Shown: positions 23,956-32,299 of the stretch, piece after piece
Layout: the number at the start of each line of letters is the position of its first letter
Position numbering within the stretch: the first letter of the stretch is position 1
From: Pelomonas saccharophila_A
GTDB lineage: Bacteria; Pseudomonadota; Gammaproteobacteria; Burkholderiales; Burkholderiaceae_C
Assembly: GCF_031458095.1 (NCBI RefSeq)
Contig: NZ_JAVDXU010000003.1
Location: 434,001-498,000, forward strand
Direction of reading: 5' to 3'
DNA: 64,000 nucleotides
Translations under genes and position numbers: made by a program
Notes under the pieces: model-generated
Databases searched by the model: none
Told to the model about the DNA's origin: nothing
Seen by the model: only the letters and a program-made list of their open reading frames with translations

Positions 23956-24348
23956 TCAGGCCGGGTCCGCAGCGATGCATTCGATTTCGACACGCGCGCC
24001 CAACGCCAGTCCATTGCAGCCCAGGGCGCTGCGCGCCGGCAGCGGTGCCGCGCCGAAGAAGTCGCGATAGACCTCGTTGAAGGCCGGCCAGTCGGCCATG
24101 TCGGCCAGCATGACGGTACAGCGCACCAGATGCTGCAGGTCCAGCCCCTGGCCGCGCAGCACCGTGCGGATGTTCTCCAGCGTCTGCCGCGCCTCGGCCT
24201 GCAGGCCCCCTTCGACGAGCTTGAGCTGGCCGGGCACATTGCCGAGCTGGCCCGAGAGATAGAGCATGGGGCCGACGCGTACGCCTTCGGGAAAAGGCAC
24301 GGTAGCGGGTACGACCTGACCGCTGTTGAAACGTTGGATCTTGTTCAT
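23956..24348 (-). CDS. RidA/YjgF-family enamine/imine deaminase-like protein
   Basis: The 130-residue protein has the RidA outline: VRVGPMLYLSGQLG, TLENIRTVLRGQGLDLQHLVRCTVML and the C-terminal ARVEIECIAADP. The Arg in the LVRCTV segment and the Glu in VEIECIA match positions important in active RidA proteins. It removes reactive enamine/imine intermediates of amino-acid breakdown. It ends the minus-strand operon and overlaps the amidohydrolase stop by 4 nt, so it may act on products of that pathway. Confidence 0.9.
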   Translation of the reverse strand: MNKIQRFNSGQVVPATVPFPEGVRVGPMLYLSGQLGNVPGQLKLVEGGLQAEARQTLENIRTVLRGQGLDLQHLVRCTVMLADMADWPAFNEVYRDFFGAAPLPARSALGCNGLALGARVEIECIAADPA

Positions 24349-26306
24349 CGTGAAGTCATTCCCATCGCCTGTTCGAGAGCGGCGGGCTCATAGACCTGGC
24401 CGCCCTTGATGGTGCGGTGGACGCGGCGGATGTCGCTCATGTCCTTGAGCGGGTCGCCATCGACCAGGATCATGTCGGCCAGCTTGCCGGCGGCGATCGT
24501 GCCGCGGTCCTTCTCGACGCCCAGCACGCGCGCCGGCACCAGCGTCGCGATGCGCAGCACCTCGGCGTTGGGAATGCCGGCCTGGGCATAGAGCTCCAGC
24601 TCGCGGTGCAGGCTGTAGCCGGCGAAACCGTCGCTGCCCGGCATGATCGTCACGCCGCCCTCGTGCAGCTTCTTCAGCATGCGCAGCAGGCCCGGCAGGG
24701 CCTGGGCGTAGACGGCCTCCTTGCCCGGCGGCACGGCCACAGCGCCCGACAACTGGCGGCGTTTTACCACCGTCGGAAAGCGCTCCACCACCGGCCGCAG
24801 CGCCGGCGCGGCGCGCGCGGGCTCCCCGGAGAACAGGCCTTCCAGCACGACCAGGGTGGGATCGAGGACGGTCTGGTGCTGGCGCAGGAAGGTGACGAAA
24901 TCCGCGAAGCGCCCGTCGTTGAAATCGAACTGCGCGAGGCGATCGGCCAGCACTGTGTAGCGGTCGCGCGTGCGCGTGTCCTTCACGTCGGGGAAGAAGT
25001 TCAGCAGGATGAAGTTCAGGTGCTGGATCTCATCGGCCCCGGCCTCGACGAAGGCGCGCGCATGGGTGAAGGCCGGCACATGGCCGCTGACGCGCAGGCC
25101 GCGCTCGTGGGCGCGATCGGCCACGGCCGCGACCAGGGCCGGGCTGAAGGACGAGTAGATCTTGACCTGGGCATAGCCGTGGTCGGCATACCAGTCCACC
25201 GCGGCACGGGCCTTGTCGGCCGTGTCGACCCTGACATCGGTGGGGCCGGCCAAGGGCCCGATGCCTTCGATGATGCCGGCGAGCAGCACGCGTGGTCCCA
25301 GCTCGGTGCCGGCGTCAAAGCGGTGCACCCGCGCGAGCATGGGCAGGTTGTCGTTGGCCATGTCGCGCGCGCTGGTCACGCCGGCGATGAGGTCGAAGAC
25401 ACCATCGACATTGCTGAAATGCTGGTGCACATCCCACAGCCCCGGCATCAGGAAGCGCCCATTGGCGGCAATCACTTCGGCACCGGCCGGCACCTCGAGG
25501 TCAGCATCGGGCTCGACGCGCACGATGCGCTCGCCGCGCACCAGCACGCTCATGCCGGCACGCACGCCCAGGCTGACGGGAGCGAACAACCGCGCGCCAC
25601 GGATCAGCAGCGCGCCCTGGGGCTTGTGGCTGTGCTGCAGGGCAAGGCGCGCATGCCAGGCCTGGTCGGCGGCCTGCTGGGCACGCTGCAGCTCCGCTAG
25701 CGCCGGCAGCAGCGACGCTTGCAGCACCTCGAACCAGTCGTCGATGACGCCGGCGGTATCGCCCTTGTCGTCGAGCCAGACGGGCACCGGCGTGAACTCG
25801 ATGCCGCTGATGCGATACAGCGTCAGCTTGCGGCCGGATGCGTCGACATCGGCCCCGCCCTCCAGCCGGGCTTCGCCGGCCGGCAGCAGTGGGAGGCGCC
25901 GCCCGGGCGCCTTCAGCAGCGCGCGGGCCAGCACGCCCATGAACTCGGGCGGCGGGTTGGCCGGCAGGTAGAAGCCGGCCGCCTTGGTTTCGCCCTGCTC
26001 GATGCGGTTCCTCCAGCGCGCCAGGCCCTGGACGTCGCGCCCGAAGCGCTCGCTGAATTCGACCTTCCAGTAGTCGTTGCCCTTGGCTTCGTAGCTGACG
26101 GGCAGCCCGCTCGCGTCGAGGCGCCAATGCGCCTGGATGACATCGCCGCGGCCGCGGTCGTTGAAGCGGTAGTCGGCCGCCGTGACACCGGGCTCGGGCT
26201 GGGACAGCGTCTGCGCGCCGGCCGCATTGCCATGGATCTGGACCTGGTCCTCGCGCGCCTGCGCGGCACCCGCCAGCAGGGTCAGGATGAGCAACAGCCG
26301 TTTCAT
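24345..26306 (-). CDS. Secreted amidohydrolase-family protein (imidazolonepropionase-like/prolidase-like)
   Basis: The 653-residue protein has a signal peptide (MKRLLLILTLLAGAAQA) and a 200-residue N-terminal extension. The amidohydrolase domain follows: GLWDVHQHF (HxH), VKIYSSF (candidate bridging Lys), RVSGHVPAF and EIQHLNF (metal His) and MPGSDGFAG (Asp). Such secreted members often cleave dipeptides or Xaa-Pro bonds. It overlaps the dipeptidase gene upstream and the RidA gene downstream, both by 4 nt, so peptide catabolism is the best guess. Exact substrate unknown. Confidence 0.85.
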   Translation of the reverse strand: MKRLLLILTLLAGAAQAREDQVQIHGNAAGAQTLSQPEPGVTAADYRFNDRGRGDVIQAHWRLDASGLPVSYEAKGNDYWKVEFSERFGRDVQGLARWRNRIEQGETKAAGFYLPANPPPEFMGVLARALLKAPGRRLPLLPAGEARLEGGADVDASGRKLTLYRISGIEFTPVPVWLDDKGDTAGVIDDWFEVLQASLLPALAELQRAQQAADQAWHARLALQHSHKPQGALLIRGARLFAPVSLGVRAGMSVLVRGERIVRVEPDADLEVPAGAEVIAANGRFLMPGLWDVHQHFSNVDGVFDLIAGVTSARDMANDNLPMLARVHRFDAGTELGPRVLLAGIIEGIGPLAGPTDVRVDTADKARAAVDWYADHGYAQVKIYSSFSPALVAAVADRAHERGLRVSGHVPAFTHARAFVEAGADEIQHLNFILLNFFPDVKDTRTRDRYTVLADRLAQFDFNDGRFADFVTFLRQHQTVLDPTLVVLEGLFSGEPARAAPALRPVVERFPTVVKRRQLSGAVAVPPGKEAVYAQALPGLLRMLKKLHEGGVTIMPGSDGFAGYSLHRELELYAQAGIPNAEVLRIATLVPARVLGVEKDRGTIAAGKLADMILVDGDPLKDMSDIRRVHRTIKGGQVYEPAALEQAMGMTSR

Positions 26307-27364
26307 TGCCAGGCCTCCTGCATCAGGCGGTGGAAGTTGCCGCCCAGGATCTTGGCGATGCGCGTCGCCGGGTGGCCGCGCGCAGCCAGCAGCTCGGCCA
26401 GCTCGATGAACTGCATCGGCCCGCAGAGGTCGGGCAGGAAGAGACTCACGTCCGGCGTCTCGCCCGGCGCCCCTATGCCCAGGCTGCGGCGCAGCTCGGT
26501 CTCGGCGGCCAGCATGGCGCGATAGGCGTCCATGTCGTCGATGGCCGTCGTGCCGCCGTCGGTCCCGAGGCCGACATGGTCTTCACCGCAGACATCGATG
26601 GCGTGCTCCAGGTGGTTGACGAGGTCGGACGCCATGGGCTGGCCGGCCAGGCGCAGATAGGGCATGAAGTACAGGCCGACGACGCCGCCCCGCTCGGCCA
26701 GCAGGCGCAACTCGGCATCGCTCTTGTTGCGCGGATGGTCGGCCACGGCGCGGCAGCCGGTATGGGTGATGGCCAGCGGCCGGCGCGCGACGCGCAGCGC
26801 GTCCAGGCAGGTCTGCTCGCTGCTGTGGCTGAGGTCCACCAGCACGCCCTCATGCTGCAGCCGCTCGACGATCTCGGCGCCGAAGCCGCTCAGGCCGGTG
26901 TCGTCCGCCACCGTCGCGCCGCAGCCGACGGCGTTGCGGCCGTTGTAGGTCAGCTGGATGACGCGCACGCCGAGATTCGCGAACAGCGTGACGCGGTCGC
27001 TGCTCGTGCCCAGCATCTCGGTGTTCTGGAAGCCGTAGATGACGCCGATCTGGCGCGCCGCACGCGCGGCGTCGATGTCGGCGGCGGTATGGACCTTGCG
27101 CAGCGCCGTGGGATGGGTGCGGATGAAGGCGTCCCAGCCGGCGATGTCGGCCACCGTCGCCTCGAAGGGCTCGGCACTGCCGGCCACATGGCCCAGGGTG
27201 ATGTTGACGGCCGTGAGGCCGGCAGCGCGGGCATCGTCCAGCGAGCGGCCGTCGACGTTCTGGCCCGTGCTGGTATAGGCCATGGCGCTGCGGTCACCGG
27301 CGCTGGGCTGGATGCGGATATTGGGGTTGTCGAGGACGCCCAGGGCGTTGATGACGAGGTTCAT
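26303..27364 (-). CDS. M19 (membrane-dipeptidase family) metallopeptidase
   Basis: The 353-residue protein has M19 landmarks: IGVIYGFQNTEMLG, VRVIQLTYNGRNAVGCG, VLVDLSHSSEQTCLDA, ITHTGCRAVADHPRNKSD and GTDGGTT. The N-terminal HxD zinc ligands (DGHND in most members) are not recognisable; the protein opens MNLVINALGVLDNPN instead. It may belong to a divergent branch or use other ligands. ATG 27364 overlaps the MFS stop by 4 nt. Hydrolysis of dipeptides fits the operon. Confidence 0.85.
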   Translation of the reverse strand: MNLVINALGVLDNPNIRIQPSAGDRSAMAYTSTGQNVDGRSLDDARAAGLTAVNITLGHVAGSAEPFEATVADIAGWDAFIRTHPTALRKVHTAADIDAARAARQIGVIYGFQNTEMLGTSSDRVTLFANLGVRVIQLTYNGRNAVGCGATVADDTGLSGFGAEIVERLQHEGVLVDLSHSSEQTCLDALRVARRPLAITHTGCRAVADHPRNKSDAELRLLAERGGVVGLYFMPYLRLAGQPMASDLVNHLEHAIDVCGEDHVGLGTDGGTTAIDDMDAYRAMLAAETELRRSLGIGAPGETPDVSLFLPDLCGPMQFIELAELLAARGHPATRIAKILGGNFHRLMQEAWQ

Positions 27365-28638
27365 GGGGACGGCTTCTTGATCTGGAGCAGGGGCAGCAGC
27401 AGCAGGCAGCTCAGGCCGACCAGGGCATCCAGGCCCAGCGTGGCGGCATAACCCCAATGCTGGACGGCATGACCCTGCCAGACGACGCTGTAGGTGATGG
27501 AGAGATTGGTCAACGCCATATAGGCTGCGAATTGCGTGGCCGCGACGGCCGGCTGGGTGATGCCGATGAAGACGGCCACGCGGGCGCCGTAGATGAAGCC
27601 GAACAGCAGTTGGTAGACGACGACGGCCGCCATGAAGGCCGTGACCAGGGCCGCTGGCGCGGCCTGGCCCGGCGCCCAGCCCTGGCGCTGCAGTTCCCAC
27701 ATCAGATACAGGCCCGGCAGGCTCAGCAGTGCCACATAGCTGGCCAGGGCGCGGCGCAGGTTGATGCGGTCGGACAGCCAGCCGCCCGCGATGCAGGTGA
27801 GGGCCGTGGCCGCCTGCGAGGCCGTGGCCAGCCAGCCGATCTGCTCGTTGGACAGGCCCAGGTCGACGGCCAGGTTGGACTGCAGCCCACGCGCCAGGGC
27901 CATGGCCGAGATGGGCAGGATGGCGAACAGCAGGCCGACCACGGCCAGGCGCGATCCGAGCAGGGCCTGCAGGGCCTGGCGCAGGAAGACGAGGACTTCA
28001 TGGCCCGCCGCAGCCAGTTCGGCCGAAGGCCCGGCCGATGGGGCCTGCTCGCGCATGGGCCACACGACGCCGCCCATGACGGCCGCGATGATCGCGGCCA
28101 GCACGACGATGCCGGCGTCGAACCCGATCCGGCCGACCAGCAGCAGCGCGCCACCGCCACCCATCAGCACGCCCAGGGACTGGCCGGCGAACATCATGCC
28201 GCTGGCGAAGGCGCGTTCGTCCTCGTGCAGTGTCGTCACCGCCAGCGCGTCGACGGCCACGTCCTGCACGGCGCCACAAAGGTTGTGCACGATCAGCAGG
28301 GCCGTGAAGAAACCGAGCTGGGTGGCGAGGTCCAGGCCCGCCAGCGGCAGCAGGGTCACGATCATCAGGCCCTGGGCGCCGAGGATCCAGCCGCGCCGCG
28401 GACCCAGGCGCCTGGAGGCGATCAGGTCGATGAAGGGGCCATAGGCCCATTTGAAGGCCCAGGGCAGCAGCACCAGGCCGAGGAAGCCGCCGATCTCGGC
28501 CGTCCCCACGCCCTGGCGGCGCAGCTGGGTGGCGACCGTCGTCATCGCGAAGCCTATGGGCAGGCCCTCGGTCAGGTACATCAGGAAGAAGGCGGCAATG
28601 CGCCCCTTGCGGGATGCCAGCAGATTCGGCAGTCGCAT
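27361..28638 (-). CDS. MFS transporter, AmpG-like
   Basis: This 425-residue membrane protein has about 12 predicted segments and AmpG-like motifs: SGLPL-like TEGLPIGFAM, LLPWAFKWAYGPFIDLI and HNLCGAVQDVAVDALAV (compare FKF..SP..D and SQD..DA in AmpG). It would import a small peptide or muropeptide-like solute. ATG 28638 has GGAGG 8 nt upstream. It is the first gene of the dipeptidase/amidohydrolase/RidA operon and divergent from a TetR regulator, so substrate-induced control is likely. Confidence 0.88.
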   Translation of the reverse strand: MRLPNLLASRKGRIAAFFLMYLTEGLPIGFAMTTVATQLRRQGVGTAEIGGFLGLVLLPWAFKWAYGPFIDLIASRRLGPRRGWILGAQGLMIVTLLPLAGLDLATQLGFFTALLIVHNLCGAVQDVAVDALAVTTLHEDERAFASGMMFAGQSLGVLMGGGGALLLVGRIGFDAGIVVLAAIIAAVMGGVVWPMREQAPSAGPSAELAAAGHEVLVFLRQALQALLGSRLAVVGLLFAILPISAMALARGLQSNLAVDLGLSNEQIGWLATASQAATALTCIAGGWLSDRINLRRALASYVALLSLPGLYLMWELQRQGWAPGQAAPAALVTAFMAAVVVYQLLFGFIYGARVAVFIGITQPAVAATQFAAYMALTNLSITYSVVWQGHAVQHWGYAATLGLDALVGLSCLLLLPLLQIKKPSP

Positions 28639-28674
28639 CGCCTCAGCCTCCTTCGCGTTGTCGCCGGACGATTC

Positions 28675-28689
28675 TAGAATATTGTTCTA
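28675..28689. promoter_or_regulatory. Inverted-repeat operator TAGAA-N5-TTCTA between MFS and TetR genes
   Basis: A perfect 5-bp inverted repeat with a 5-nt centre, AT-rich in GC-rich surroundings, ends directly before the TetR start codon. TAGAAT inside it could be the -10 of the tetR gene, which would make that mRNA nearly leaderless. Its position, between divergent genes, is right for an autorepressor site. Confidence 0.6.
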
Positions 28690-29328
28690 ATGAGCAAGCC
28701 CCGTGGTTCCACCAGCCGCCTCGACAAGCTCCTCGAGCTCGCGTCGCCGGGCGAACGCGGCGCCAGCCGGCGCGCCGTGCTGGCCCACGCCCTGCCCTGC
28801 TTCAATGCCCGCGGCATCGAGGCTGCCACCATCGAGGAGCTGCGCCAGCGCAGCGGCCAGAGCGTGGGCACGATCTACCACCACTTCGGCAACAAGGAGG
28901 GGGTGGCGGCGGCCCTGTTCTTCGCCGGCTTCGACGACCAGAGCCGCGCGATTGCCGAGCGCACGCTCGCAGCCCCCGACGCCCATGCCGTCGTCGTCGA
29001 ACTGGTGGCCGCCTATGTGGGCTGGGTGACGGCCCTGCCCGAACTGGCCGCCTATCTCTTCATGGCGCGCGAGACCATCGCCCAGGGGCTGCATGGCGAG
29101 GCCTTGCGCGAGCGGCTCGAGGCGCGCTACGGCCCCATCGACTCGCGCCTGGCCGAAGGCGTGCGCACCGGCCTTATCACCGAGCTGCCCTCCGAGCTGA
29201 TCCCGGCCCTCGTGCTGGGCGGCGCGGAGTCCTATTGCCGCGCCTGGCTGGCCGGGCGGCGCCGGGCCAGACCCACGGCCTATGCCGGGCTGCTGGCCGA
29301 GGCGGCCTGGCGCGGCATCGCGGCCTGA
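28690..29328 (+). CDS. TetR/AcrR-family transcriptional regulator
   Basis: The 212-residue protein has a TetR-type helix-turn-helix near residues 45-75 (IEAATIEELRQRSGQSVGTIYHHFGNKEGV, in part) and a ligand-binding C-terminal domain. It is divergent from the AmpG-like MFS operon, and the palindrome at 28675-28689 lies between them. It therefore probably represses both itself and the transporter/dipeptidase operon. The ligand is presumably the imported compound, unknown here. Confidence 0.9.
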   Translation: MSKPRGSTSRLDKLLELASPGERGASRRAVLAHALPCFNARGIEAATIEELRQRSGQSVGTIYHHFGNKEGVAAALFFAGFDDQSRAIAERTLAAPDAHAVVVELVAAYVGWVTALPELAAYLFMARETIAQGLHGEALRERLEARYGPIDSRLAEGVRTGLITELPSELIPALVLGGAESYCRAWLAGRRRARPTAYAGLLAEAAWRGIAA

Positions 29329-29332
29329 GCCT

Positions 29333-31123
29333 TCAGGAGGCCGGGGCCGGCGGCCTGGGGGCGTCGTCGGCGACCGGGAAGCCCGCCGCCCTGACGGCGG
29401 CATCGATGTCTTCCCTGAGCTTGCGCGCCGCCGCCAGGTCGCGCCGAGCGGCTTCCGCGTTGCCCAGGCGCTGCTGGGCCAGTCCGCGGCCGTAGTGCGA
29501 GAAGGCCAGGGGCTTGATCTCCAGGGCGGCGTCGAAGGCCTTGAGGGCGGCGGCCGCGTCGTTCAGGCGCAGCTGGGTCCAGCCCAGGCTGTCACGGAAG
29601 GCGGCCTCGCCGCGGTCGCGGCTGACGGCCTCCTTGCAGTCGTCCAGGGCCAGCTTCAGGTCGAGATTCAGGCGGGCGCGCAGCCAGCAGCGGCTGTTGA
29701 GGACCTGGGCCATGTGCGCGTCGCTGCGATGCGTGGGCACCCACAGGGCCCATTGGCGCAGCGCGTCGGTGGGAAGTTCCAGCTGCACATAGGTCTCGGC
29801 CATGCCCTGCCGCAGATGCGAGGACGGCGGCAGGGCCGTGTCCAGCACCAGCAGGTCCACGAGGGCGCCGGTGCGGTCGCCCGCGGCCATGCGCACCGAG
29901 GCGCGGATGGCCAGCGCTTCATGCAGGCCGGGCTGCAGGCGCAGGGCCTCGTCGAGGTCCTGCCGCGCCTTGCCAAACTGCTTCATCGCCGCGTGCACCC
30001 GCGCCCTGGCAAAGAAGTTGGTGCCGGACTGGGGCGCCAGCTCGCAGGCCCGGTTCAGGTCGGCCAGGGCCTGGGCCAGTTCGCCGCGCGCCGCCGACGC
30101 CTCGCCGCGCCGGGCCAGGGACTCGGCGTCGTCGGGAGCGATGTCCTCGGGCCGCGCCGCATAGCGCTGGTCGTACTGGCCGGGCGCGCTGCGCGCGAAC
30201 ACCGGCCCGCCGTTCCAGGTGGCATAGAGCTTGCGCTGCAGGCGCGAGACATAGATGCGGTGGGACAGGAAGTAGTCCAGGCCGATCAGCATGTCCTCGT
30301 CGTCGACGCCGGCGTCATCCACGCCCAGTTCGTTGTTGCCGATCTTCTCGCCGCCCAGTTCGAAAGAAGCGATCACGCCGGTCCAGGAACGCACGCGACC
30401 CACGCCGGCGCCACCGACACGGCCGACTTCGACCAGATCCTTCTCCTTCACACCGGCACGCTTGGCCGCGCGCAGCTTCAGCGAGGTGCGCGGCGCGCCG
30501 GTGTCCAGAAGCGCCCGCACCTCCAGGTCGTTGATGCGGGGCCTGACGCGGATGGCCGTGTCCTGGCCATGCGAACCAAAGTCCATAGCCGCTTCGATGA
30601 CGGGCGCGTCGCCCGCCCAGTAGGCAAAGTTGGTCTTGTCGCAGTCGCCCTTGGGGAACATCAGGCGCACGACGCCATGGGCCAGGTCGTATTCAGCGTC
30701 GGCCATGGACAGGAAGTTGCGCCCCAGGATGCCCTGGATGCCCGAGCCCAGCTCGTTGCCGCCGACGATGAACTCGACATTGCTGAGTTCGGTGCGCTGG
30801 AAGATCACCTTCTCGACGCGCGCCACCCGGGCCTCGATGGCGCCGGTATAGCCATAGATGCGCATGCCGTCGGGCAGGCTCTTCAGCCTCAGATTGAGCT
30901 GGGCCGCCACCGAGGGGGTCAGGAAGCTGTAGAAGGCACCGCTGTCGATCAGCATGGACACCTCGGTGCCATTCAGGTTCAGCGTGCCGACGGGGCGCTG
31001 GTTGACGATGCGGACCGCGATCTCCAGCTTGCTGAGCTTGCATTGCGCCCAGGCCGGCGGCGCCGCGGACAGCGCGGCGGCTACCAAGGCCAGCGTGGCC
31101 AACGCACGACTTGTTGTCTTCAT
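29333..31123 (-). CDS. Secreted double retropepsin-like aspartic peptidase with TPR repeats
   Basis: The 596-residue protein has a signal peptide (residues 1-26) and two retropepsin-like domains with active-site motifs LIDSGAF (Asp60) and LLDTGAP (about 210). A TPR region (about 335-560) follows, with units such as QALADLNRACELAP and KARQDLDEALRLQPG. Two half-sites in one chain could form a complete aspartic peptidase. It should act in the periplasm, with the TPR part binding a partner. ATG 31123 starts the signal peptide; an upstream extension to 31333 falls in the intergenic region. It is convergent with the TetR gene. Confidence 0.82.
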   Translation of the reverse strand: MKTTSRALATLALVAAALSAAPPAWAQCKLSKLEIAVRIVNQRPVGTLNLNGTEVSMLIDSGAFYSFLTPSVAAQLNLRLKSLPDGMRIYGYTGAIEARVARVEKVIFQRTELSNVEFIVGGNELGSGIQGILGRNFLSMADAEYDLAHGVVRLMFPKGDCDKTNFAYWAGDAPVIEAAMDFGSHGQDTAIRVRPRINDLEVRALLDTGAPRTSLKLRAAKRAGVKEKDLVEVGRVGGAGVGRVRSWTGVIASFELGGEKIGNNELGVDDAGVDDEDMLIGLDYFLSHRIYVSRLQRKLYATWNGGPVFARSAPGQYDQRYAARPEDIAPDDAESLARRGEASAARGELAQALADLNRACELAPQSGTNFFARARVHAAMKQFGKARQDLDEALRLQPGLHEALAIRASVRMAAGDRTGALVDLLVLDTALPPSSHLRQGMAETYVQLELPTDALRQWALWVPTHRSDAHMAQVLNSRCWLRARLNLDLKLALDDCKEAVSRDRGEAAFRDSLGWTQLRLNDAAAALKAFDAALEIKPLAFSHYGRGLAQQRLGNAEAARRDLAAARKLREDIDAAVRAAGFPVADDAPRPPAPAS

Positions 31124-31342
31124 CGGTTCTCCCTGGCTTCTTGTCTTGGCATGCACTCCGGCACGCGGCGGCACTCTAAGCCAGCCCGGCAGGACGAGAA
31201 CCGCGGACTCCCCCGAATGCCGGGGTGGCCCGCCGCCTGGCCAGGGCGCAACGCTCGGCACCGGGATCGGCCGGGGTAAACCATGTGATGAAAATGAACC
31301 GCATAAGATATCTTTATTGAACCGCTGTTTCATTTTCTATCC
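31124..31342. other. 219-bp divergent promoter region between aspartic peptidase and kdgK
   Basis: No gene is seen. The last 70 bp before kdgK are markedly AT-rich for this window, with TAAGAT at 31304-31309 as a possible -10 and the KdgR box just after it. The half nearer the peptidase gene shows no clear motif. Confidence 0.6.
31316..31334 (+). promoter_or_regulatory. KdgR-type operator upstream of kdgK
   Basis: The 19 bases match the gammaproteobacterial KdgR consensus AATRAAAYRNYRTTTYATT at 17 positions; the core is TGAACCGCTGTTTCA. It lies 8 nt before the GTG start and downstream of the AT-rich promoter-like segment, a position suited to repression. The KdgR homologue encoded at 59992 keeps the same recognition helix. 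Confidence 0.75.
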
Positions 31343-32299
31343 GTGAACACCTTTTCCTCGGCGGCCTCCCGGCCGGTGTCCATTGCCGCCCTGGGCGAAT
31401 GCATGCTGGAGCTGCAGGGCCAGGCCTTCGGCGCCCTGCGTCAGAGCTTTGGCGGCGACACGCTGAACACTGCCGTCTACCTGTCCCGCTGCGGCGGCCC
31501 GGGCCTGCGCGTGCACTACGCGACCGCCCTGGGTGACGACTCCCTGAGCACCGGCCTGCTGGAGCGCTGGGCCGCCGAAGGGCTGCAGACCGGCCTGGTG
31601 CAGCGCCTGGCCGGGCGGCTGCCTGGCCTGTATCTGATCGAGCTCGACGAGGGCGGCGAGCGGCGCTTTCACTACTGGCGCGGCCAGGCGGCGGCCCGGT
31701 CCTACTTCGACGGCGCAGCGACGGCGCTGGAGGAACAGGCCGATGCGCTGGATGCGCTCTACCTGTCGGGCATCAGCCTGGCCATCCTGCCGCCGGCCGG
31801 CCGCGAGCGCGCGCTGGCGCTGATGACGCGCATGCGCGCCGCCGGCAAGCTGGTCGCCTTCGACAACAACTACCGCCCGCGGCTGTGGGACTCGGTGGCC
31901 GATGCACGCTACTGGTACCAACGCGCCTTCGCCGCCGCCACCGTCGCCCTCATCACGGCCGACGACCACCAGGCCCTGCAGGGCCTGAGCGATCTGGATG
32001 CTGCCGTGACCGCGGCCCAGGCCCTGCCGGTGGCCGAGATCGCCATCAAGCGCGGCGCCCTGCCCGCCCGCGTCGGCCTCAACCATGTCTGGCAGGACGT
32101 GCTGACCGAGACCGTGGCCCGCGTCGTCGACACGACGGCGGCCGGCGACTCCTTCGCCGCCGGCTATCTGAGCCAGCGCCTGCATGGCGCGGGACCGGCC
32201 GAAAGCGCCGCCTTCGGCAACCGGCTGGCGGCCCGCGTCATCCAGCACCCCGGCGCGCTGATCCCGCGCGAGGCCATGCAAGACCTGATGGGAAGTTGA
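31343..32299 (+). CDS. kdgK: 2-dehydro-3-deoxygluconokinase (PfkB family)
   Basis: The 318-residue sugar kinase begins IAALGECMLEL and has the PfkB signature DTTAAGDSFAAGYL near the C-terminus, with the catalytic Asp in AAGDSF. FGGDTLNTAVYLSR is the usual N-terminal PfkB motif of KdgK. It phosphorylates KDG to KDPG, the last dedicated step of pectin breakdown before the Entner-Doudoroff aldolase. GTG 31343 is the start consistent with the family's N-terminus. It leads an operon with a pectate lyase, a GH43 enzyme and a TRAP transporter, and its stop overlaps the next ATG by 1 nt. Confidence 0.93.
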   Translation: MNTFSSAASRPVSIAALGECMLELQGQAFGALRQSFGGDTLNTAVYLSRCGGPGLRVHYATALGDDSLSTGLLERWAAEGLQTGLVQRLAGRLPGLYLIELDEGGERRFHYWRGQAAARSYFDGAATALEEQADALDALYLSGISLAILPPAGRERALALMTRMRAAGKLVAFDNNYRPRLWDSVADARYWYQRAFAAATVALITADDHQALQGLSDLDAAVTAAQALPVAEIAIKRGALPARVGLNHVWQDVLTETVARVVDTTAAGDSFAAGYLSQRLHGAGPAESAAFGNRLAARVIQHPGALIPREAMQDLMGS

